A program made the position numbers and the translations under genes. From Bacteroidales bacterium (GTDB taxonomy: Bacteria > Bacteroidota > Bacteroidia > Bacteroidales > Tenuifilaceae): 18,048 nucleotides of DNA. Shown in pieces: positions 13,858 through 18,048 of this stretch. The notes below the pieces were generated by a model. It had not been told where the DNA came from, searched no databases, and saw only the letters and a list, made by a program, of their open reading frames with translations. The DNA lies in the NCBI GenBank assembly GCA_020636835.1, contig JACJXC010000012.1:1-18048 (forward strand), written 5' to 3'. The number at the start of each line of letters is the position of its first letter. Position 1 is the first letter of the stretch.

Positions 13858-15712
13858 TTACGATATTATTGTAGTGGGCGGAGGTCATGCGGGGTGTGAG
13901 GCTGCTGCTGTTGCTGCTAATTTGGGATCCAAGGTTCTTTTAATTTCCATGGATTTAACCAAATTAGCCCAAATGAGCTGTAACCCAGCCATTGGAGGAA
14001 TTGGTAAGGGGCAAATTGTGCGAGAAATTGATGCACTCGGTGGTTACACAGCAAAGGTAACCGACCTCACAACTATCCACTTCAGAATGTTAAATCAATC
14101 TAAGGGTCCTGCCATGTGGAGCCCCAGATCGCAATGCGATAGAATGCTGTTCTCGCTCGAGTGGCGAAAATTCCTCGAGGGAATACCTAATTTATCCTTG
14201 TGGCAGGATGATGTAATCGATGTTTTGCTCGATGAGAGTTCCAATACCATCAAGGGGGTTGTTACAAAAAATGGTATCACTTTTCAAACTAAGTCGGTTA
14301 TTCTCACCAATGGAACTTTTTTGAATGGTCTTATTCATATTGGAAAGCATCATATTGAGGGAGGGCGTATTGGGGAGAGTAATTCCGTTGGTTTAACCGA
14401 GCGGCTCGATCAATTGGGCATAAAGTCGGGTCGTATGAAAACCGGAACCCCTGTTCGTGTCGATGGGCGTACAGTCGATTTTTCAAAAATGATTGTTCAG
14501 GAAAGCGATCCCTTTGGCTCTTTCTCTTTCGATCCGTCTTTTAAATCGCAATTGCCTGTACAACATTGCTACATTGTACATACCGATCCTATAGTTCACG
14601 ATGTGTTAAGGGAGGGTTTTAGCGATTCTCCACTTTTTACAGGTCGTATTAAGGGAGTAGGTCCAAGGTATTGCCCTAGTATTGAGGATAAGGTTCATAC
14701 TTTTGCAGGAAAGGATTCTCATCAACTATTCCTCGAACCCGAAGGAATTTACACATACGAGATGTATCTTAATGGTTTCAGCTCCTCTTTGCCTTGGAAT
14801 ATTCAGTTCAAAGCAATGCGGTTGATCCCCGGATTTGAGAATGCCAATATTCTTCGCCCTGGTTACGCCATCGAGTATGACTATTTTTCCCCAACTCAGC
14901 TTAAACCCACCCTCGAATCGAAGCTTGTACCCAATTTGTTCTTTGCTGGACAAGTGAATGGTACCACAGGATACGAGGAGGCTGCTGGCCAGGGCATGGT
15001 GGCCGGTATCAATGCTCACAACTCGCTAGTAGGGAAGGAGCCTTTTATACTTAACCGCGATCAGGCTTATATTGGTGTTATGATCGACGATTTAATCACC
15101 AAGGGTGTCGATGAGCCGTACCGCGTATTTACCAGTAGGGCGGAATTCCGAATCCTTATCCGCCAGGATAATGCCGACGAGCGCTTAGTGCCCATCGGAC
15201 ATAGCTTGGGTTTAATTTCCGATGAACAGTTTAAACAATTCGAAACTAAATACCGCGCAATTACTAGTATTTATAATTACATACAGACAACATCCATCAG
15301 TCCCAGTGCGGTTAATCAATATCTCGAGGAGCATAATAGCTCTCCATTAGGGCAAAAAAAGAAACTCATCGATGTTATTATTCGACCCGAAATATCTTTA
15401 CCCGATATTCAAGATTCTTTAGGATTGCTTAAAGTTAAAGAACAATATAATAGAGAGATTCTCGAAGCGGTAGAAATTCGTATCAAGTATCAGGGTTATA
15501 TCGATAAGGAGAAACTTATTGCCGACAAAATTTCCCGTCTCGAACACGTACCAATACCACCGCTGTTCGATTTTAATTCACTTGAATCATTAAGCACCGA
15601 AGCGCGACAAAAATTAACCAAACATAAACCCCTATCGATTGGCATGGCCAAGCGTATACCCGGAATTTCCCCGAGCGACATTAATGTGCTCTTGGTGTTT
15701 TTTGGTCGATAG
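13847..15712 (+). CDS. mnmG: tRNA uridine-5-carboxymethylaminomethyl modification enzyme MnmG (GidA)
   Basis: FAD protein that with MnmE (not in the window) makes the cmnm5 modification at U34 of several tRNAs. The 621 residues match the full-length form. Seen: the Rossmann FAD motif VVGGGHAGCEAA at 9-20, PAIGGIGKGQIVREIDALGG at 47-66, NQSKGPAMWSPRSQCDR at 83-99, the conserved Cys region GPRYCPSIEDK (C276), LRPGYAIEYD at 336-345, GQVNGTTGYEEAAGQG at 368-383, and the C-terminal helical tRNA-binding region with IPGISPSDI near the end. The start overlaps ybeY by 11 bases. The gene is followed by the two parS sites; mnmG (gidA) lies near the origin in many bacteria, which fits the window. Confidence 0.98.
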   Translation: MQISYDIIVVGGGHAGCEAAAVAANLGSKVLLISMDLTKLAQMSCNPAIGGIGKGQIVREIDALGGYTAKVTDLTTIHFRMLNQSKGPAMWSPRSQCDRMLFSLEWRKFLEGIPNLSLWQDDVIDVLLDESSNTIKGVVTKNGITFQTKSVILTNGTFLNGLIHIGKHHIEGGRIGESNSVGLTERLDQLGIKSGRMKTGTPVRVDGRTVDFSKMIVQESDPFGSFSFDPSFKSQLPVQHCYIVHTDPIVHDVLREGFSDSPLFTGRIKGVGPRYCPSIEDKVHTFAGKDSHQLFLEPEGIYTYEMYLNGFSSSLPWNIQFKAMRLIPGFENANILRPGYAIEYDYFSPTQLKPTLESKLVPNLFFAGQVNGTTGYEEAAGQGMVAGINAHNSLVGKEPFILNRDQAYIGVMIDDLITKGVDEPYRVFTSRAEFRILIRQDNADERLVPIGHSLGLISDEQFKQFETKYRAITSIYNYIQTTSISPSAVNQYLEEHNSSPLGQKKKLIDVIIRPEISLPDIQDSLGLLKVKEQYNREILEAVEIRIKYQGYIDKEKLIADKISRLEHVPIPPLFDFNSLESLSTEARQKLTKHKPLSIGMAKRIPGISPSDINVLLVFFGR

Positions 15713-15732
15713 TATTAAAGTGTTACTTTAAA

Positions 15733-15748
15733 TGTTCCACGTGGAACG
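15733..15748. other. parS centromere-like site 1 (ParB binding)
   Basis: TGTTCCACGTGGAACG matches the parS consensus TGTTNCACGTGNAACA at all but the last base. The perfect 14-bp core GTTCCACGTGGAAC is at 15734-15747. It lies 20 bp after mnmG and 41 bp (start to start) from a second site. Confidence 0.85.
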
Positions 15749-15763
15749 TTTAGTTTTCTTTTT

Positions 15764-15799
15764 TTAAATAATATGTTCCACGTGGAACATATTATTTAA
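15764..15799. other. parS centromere-like site 2 within a perfect 36-bp palindrome
   Basis: TGTTCCACGTGGAACA at 15774-15789 is a full match to the parS consensus TGTTNCACGTGNAACA, the site bound by the ParB partition protein in chromosome segregation. The dyad continues perfectly ten bases further on each side through A/T sequence, making 15764-15799 a 36-bp perfect palindrome. parA and parB are not in the window. Confidence 0.9.
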
Positions 15800-15914
15800 T
15801 TGTTTTATTGGATTGTGTTAATGGTTTGGCTTGATGTGCGCTGTGTTTGCTTTTACTATTCTTATTTTGAGTTTTTGTTAAATGGTTAACGTTGTTGAAT
15901 AAAATATTATTTAT

Positions 15915-17540
15915 ATGGAAAGTGTGATAACAAAGGTCAGGGGGGTTGTTTTTGATCCCCTTGCGAAGGAGTCGTTTGGGGCTGAGTTGGCGATTGACGG
16001 TGGGGTGATTGTTGCAATTACCCGCGATCCGTCCATTGTATCGCCAGTGATTTTGCCTGGTTTTGTTGATTCGCATGTGCATATCGAGAGCTCCATGCTT
16101 ACCCCAATGAATTTTTCCACCGCCGCGCTGTGTCATGGAACTGTGGCTGTGGTGGCCGATCCGCACGAGATTGCCAATGTGGCCGGGCGTGCCGGCGTAC
16201 AGTTTATGATTGATAATGCCCAGGGCGCTGCTCTTAAATTCTACTTCGGAGCGCCGTCGTGTGTTCCTGCTTCGCCCTTCGATGAGTGTTTTGAACCTTT
16301 CACTCCTGAGGTTATCGAGCGCTTGATGGCTAGCGACGATATACATTTTCTGGGCGAGATGATGAATTTCCCTGGTGTCATATCACATTCCGAAAGTGTT
16401 ATTCAGATTATTAACAAGGCCTTGGCTGCGAAAAAACCGGTTGACGGACATGCTCCCGGCCTGTCGGGTGATGGTCTCAAGGCTTATGTTTCGGCTGGAA
16501 TCTCCACCGATCATGAGTGTTTTACCCTCGATGAGGCGTTGGAAAAGATCGGTTTGGGAATGAAGATTCTTATTCGCGATGGCAGTGCGGCTAAAAATTA
16601 CGATGCTCTGCATCCGCTTATTGCGAATTATTCCAATTCGTTGATGTTTTGTACCGACGATTGCCATCCCGACGAGCTTATTCGTGGCCATATTAATACT
16701 AAGGTGAAGCGATCGTTGGAGTTGGGGTACAATGTTTTTGATGTGCTCCAGGTGTCATCGGTTAATCCCGTTCGACATTATGGGTTGAATGTGGGCTTGT
16801 TGCAGGTGGGCGATCCCGCCGATTTTGTTGTTATTGATTCTTTGTCCGATTTTAATATCGTTGCTACATATATTGGTGGACGAGATGTTTTGAAAATCTC
16901 TCAAATAGCAAATACCATTTCTCCATCCGAATTTTCGTATGTTTTTCCCCAATCATACGATTCTGCTAAGCTTAAGTTGGACGCTCAAACAGAAAGTTTT
17001 AAAGTAATTGAGGTTATCAATGATGAACTTATTACCAATTGGTTAACTGTTACCAGCTCAAGTAAAGAGTTATTAAGCGATGTTGATAGCGATGTTTTGA
17101 AGGTGGCGGTGTTGAGCCGGTATAAGCCCAACGAAATGTTTGTTGGCATGATTAAGGGTTTTGGAATTAAGCGGGGAGCTATTGCTGCCAGCATTGCGCA
17201 CGATAGTCACCATATCATTGCGGTTGGCGCCGACGATCGCTCCATTCAGCAATGCTTGAATTTTATTATTACCAATAGGGGTGGGATTTGCTACTTCGAT
17301 GGCGACAGTATTCTCGGTCTACCTCTGACGGTTTATGGTTTAATGACAAACACATCTGCTCAAGAGGCTGCTACTGCCTACCATCAAATCAACTCCAAAG
17401 TTATTGCCGATGGTTGTGCGCTTAAGGCTCCATTTATGACCATGTCGTTTATGTCGTTAACTGTAATACCTCACCTTAAAATTACCCCTTCGGGTCTTTT
17501 TGATGTCGATAAATTCAATTTTACAAATTTATTTATTTAA
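15915..17540 (+). CDS. ade: adenine deaminase
   Basis: Deaminates adenine to hypoxanthine and ammonia in purine salvage; a metal-dependent amidohydrolase. The 541-residue protein has LPGFVDSHVHIESSMLTP at 47-64 with the metal-binding H54/H56, ADPHEIANV at 81-89, GEMMNFPGV at 147-155, GHAPGLSG at 178-185, STDHECF at 197-203, RDGSAAKN at 221-228 and CTDDCHPDELIRGHI at 246-260 with the catalytic Asp region. The C-terminal AdeC-type domain includes SIAHDSHHIIAVG and a conserved MSFMSL near the end. It follows the parS pair after 202 non-coding bases and precedes uvrC by 48 bp. The position between mnmG and uvrC is where I recall apt in other Bacteroidetes, so it may stand in for that adenine-salvage step. 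Confidence 0.95.
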   Translation: MESVITKVRGVVFDPLAKESFGAELAIDGGVIVAITRDPSIVSPVILPGFVDSHVHIESSMLTPMNFSTAALCHGTVAVVADPHEIANVAGRAGVQFMIDNAQGAALKFYFGAPSCVPASPFDECFEPFTPEVIERLMASDDIHFLGEMMNFPGVISHSESVIQIINKALAAKKPVDGHAPGLSGDGLKAYVSAGISTDHECFTLDEALEKIGLGMKILIRDGSAAKNYDALHPLIANYSNSLMFCTDDCHPDELIRGHINTKVKRSLELGYNVFDVLQVSSVNPVRHYGLNVGLLQVGDPADFVVIDSLSDFNIVATYIGGRDVLKISQIANTISPSEFSYVFPQSYDSAKLKLDAQTESFKVIEVINDELITNWLTVTSSSKELLSDVDSDVLKVAVLSRYKPNEMFVGMIKGFGIKRGAIAASIAHDSHHIIAVGADDRSIQQCLNFIITNRGGICYFDGDSILGLPLTVYGLMTNTSAQEAATAYHQINSKVIADGCALKAPFMTMSFMSLTVIPHLKITPSGLFDVDKFNFTNLFI

Positions 17541-17588
17541 CTGATTAATATTTCTTAGTGTATTATTACCTCTACAAAAGGTTTAGTA

Positions 17589-18048
17589 ATGGATTTTGAA
17601 TTGTCGGTTCAGGAAACTGTGCGGTTGATGCCCGATCTGCCCGGTGTTTACCAGTTTTACGATACAGCCGGTACTATCCTATACATTGGTAAGGCCAAGA
17701 GTTTGAAGAAACGGGTATCGTCCTATTTCAGTAAAACCAATCAAACCAATGGCAAGGTTCGTACCCTGGTACGTAAAATTGCTTCTATTAAGTTTGTTGT
17801 CGTTAATTCCGAATCCGATGCCCTTTTGCTTGAGAATGCGCTTATTAAGAAGCATCAACCCCGTTACAATATCCTTTTAAAGGACGATAAATCCTATCCG
17901 TGGATATGCATTAAAAATGAGCCTTTCCCGAGGGTGCATTCCACCCGCCATTATACCGACGACGGTAGTATTTATTTTGGCCCCTACACTTCGGGTCGAT
18001 TGGTTAAAACCCTTCTCGATTTGGTGAAGGGTTTATTCCCTTTGCGCA
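17589..18048 (+). CDS. uvrC: excinuclease ABC subunit C, N-terminal part (runs off the window)
   Basis: Nuclease subunit of the UvrABC nucleotide-excision repair complex, which cuts on both sides of a lesion. Only the first 153 codons are inside; the frame is open to the right edge. The visible part is the GIY-YIG nuclease domain: LPGVYQFYD at 17-25, ILYIGKAKSLKKRVSSYF at 30-47 (the YIG, the Lys and the Arg of the catalytic site), and ESDALLLENALIKKHQPRYN at 75-94, followed by LLKDDKSYPWICI and YFGPYTSG. The ATG at 17589 places LPGVY at the usual distance from the start. It lies 48 bp after ade on the same strand; no terminator is seen between them. Confidence 0.97.
   Translation, partial: MDFELSVQETVRLMPDLPGVYQFYDTAGTILYIGKAKSLKKRVSSYFSKTNQTNGKVRTLVRKIASIKFVVVNSESDALLLENALIKKHQPRYNILLKDDKSYPWICIKNEPFPRVHSTRHYTDDGSIYFGPYTSGRLVKTLLDLVKGLFPLR

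Noticed and set aside
15715..15731. Hairpin TTAAAGT-GTT-ACTTTAA after mnmG as a terminator
   Set aside because: The stem is A/T-rich with no following T-run, and it overlaps the approach to parS site 1. Too weak to call.
15733..15799. The paired CACGTG palindromes as a restriction-type or transcription-factor operator rather than parS
   Set aside because: The 16-base match to TGTTNCACGTGNAACA, present twice and near mnmG, fits parS far better. A dual role is not excluded.
15820..15890. 22-codon ORF between the parS sites and ade
   Set aside because: No start signal, homology or conservation evidence; expected by chance in T-rich DNA.
15792..16346. 184-codon - strand ORF over the start of ade and the parS region
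   Set aside because: Antisense shadow of the clear adenine deaminase frame; low-complexity, basic translation without motifs.

Overview
The window looks like a piece of a Bacteroidota chromosome, probably Bacteroidales or a close relative. The genes most resemble families of that phylum: a PheS with a four-Cys zinc-type insert, a YbeY with Asp in place of its third His, a cyclophilin-type lipoprotein with a long insertion, a POTRA-less BamA-like protein, and an EnvC next to dut. Starts lack Shine-Dalgarno sequences and are preceded by A/T-rich leaders. Several upstream regions carry the Bacteroidota -7 motif TAnnTTTG. I see no phage, insertion sequence, CRISPR array, rRNA or tRNA. Almost all genes are housekeeping genes.

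Layout. 1-215: a cluster of short palindromic repeats, then the metK terminator. 216-1484 (-): metK. 1669-2064 (-): VanZ-family membrane protein. 2127-3512 (+): aminopeptidase P, followed by a dispersed-repeat fragment and a two-way terminator. 3637-4737 (-): BamA/TamA-like barrel. 4738-5228: a 491-bp AT-rich gap that is my candidate replication origin. 5229-7228 (+): nadA-ruvB, overlapping by one base. 7225-9788 (-): an apparent operon transcribed as cyclophilin lipoprotein, pheS, FNR-like regulator. 9888-12980 (+): flippase, dut, envC, tightly packed. 13032-15712 (+): RsbW-like kinase, ybeY, mnmG, tightly packed. 15713-15914: two parS sites. 15915-17540 (+): adenine deaminase. 17589 to the edge (+): start of uvrC.

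The main result concerns chromosome maintenance rather than an accessory system. Three independent observations point to the origin region. First, the divergent gap at 4738-5228 holds two identical, inverted DnaA-box-like sequences (TTATCAACA), several weaker relatives, a 13-bp direct repeat and an AT-only tract. Second, by hand count, G versus C on the + strand changes sign across this gap, and the change holds inside genes that run against the local trend. Third, two parS centromere sites (TGTTCCACGTGG core) lie about 10.8 kb away, just after mnmG; one sits at the centre of a perfect 36-bp palindrome. No dnaA, parA or parB is in the window, so the origin call is inferred from cis elements alone.

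Other points: an adenine deaminase sits between mnmG and uvrC, where I recall apt in other Bacteroidetes. The FNR-like regulator keeps only part of the cysteine set of classical FNR. The left edge carries a palindrome family with a conserved linker and covarying stems.
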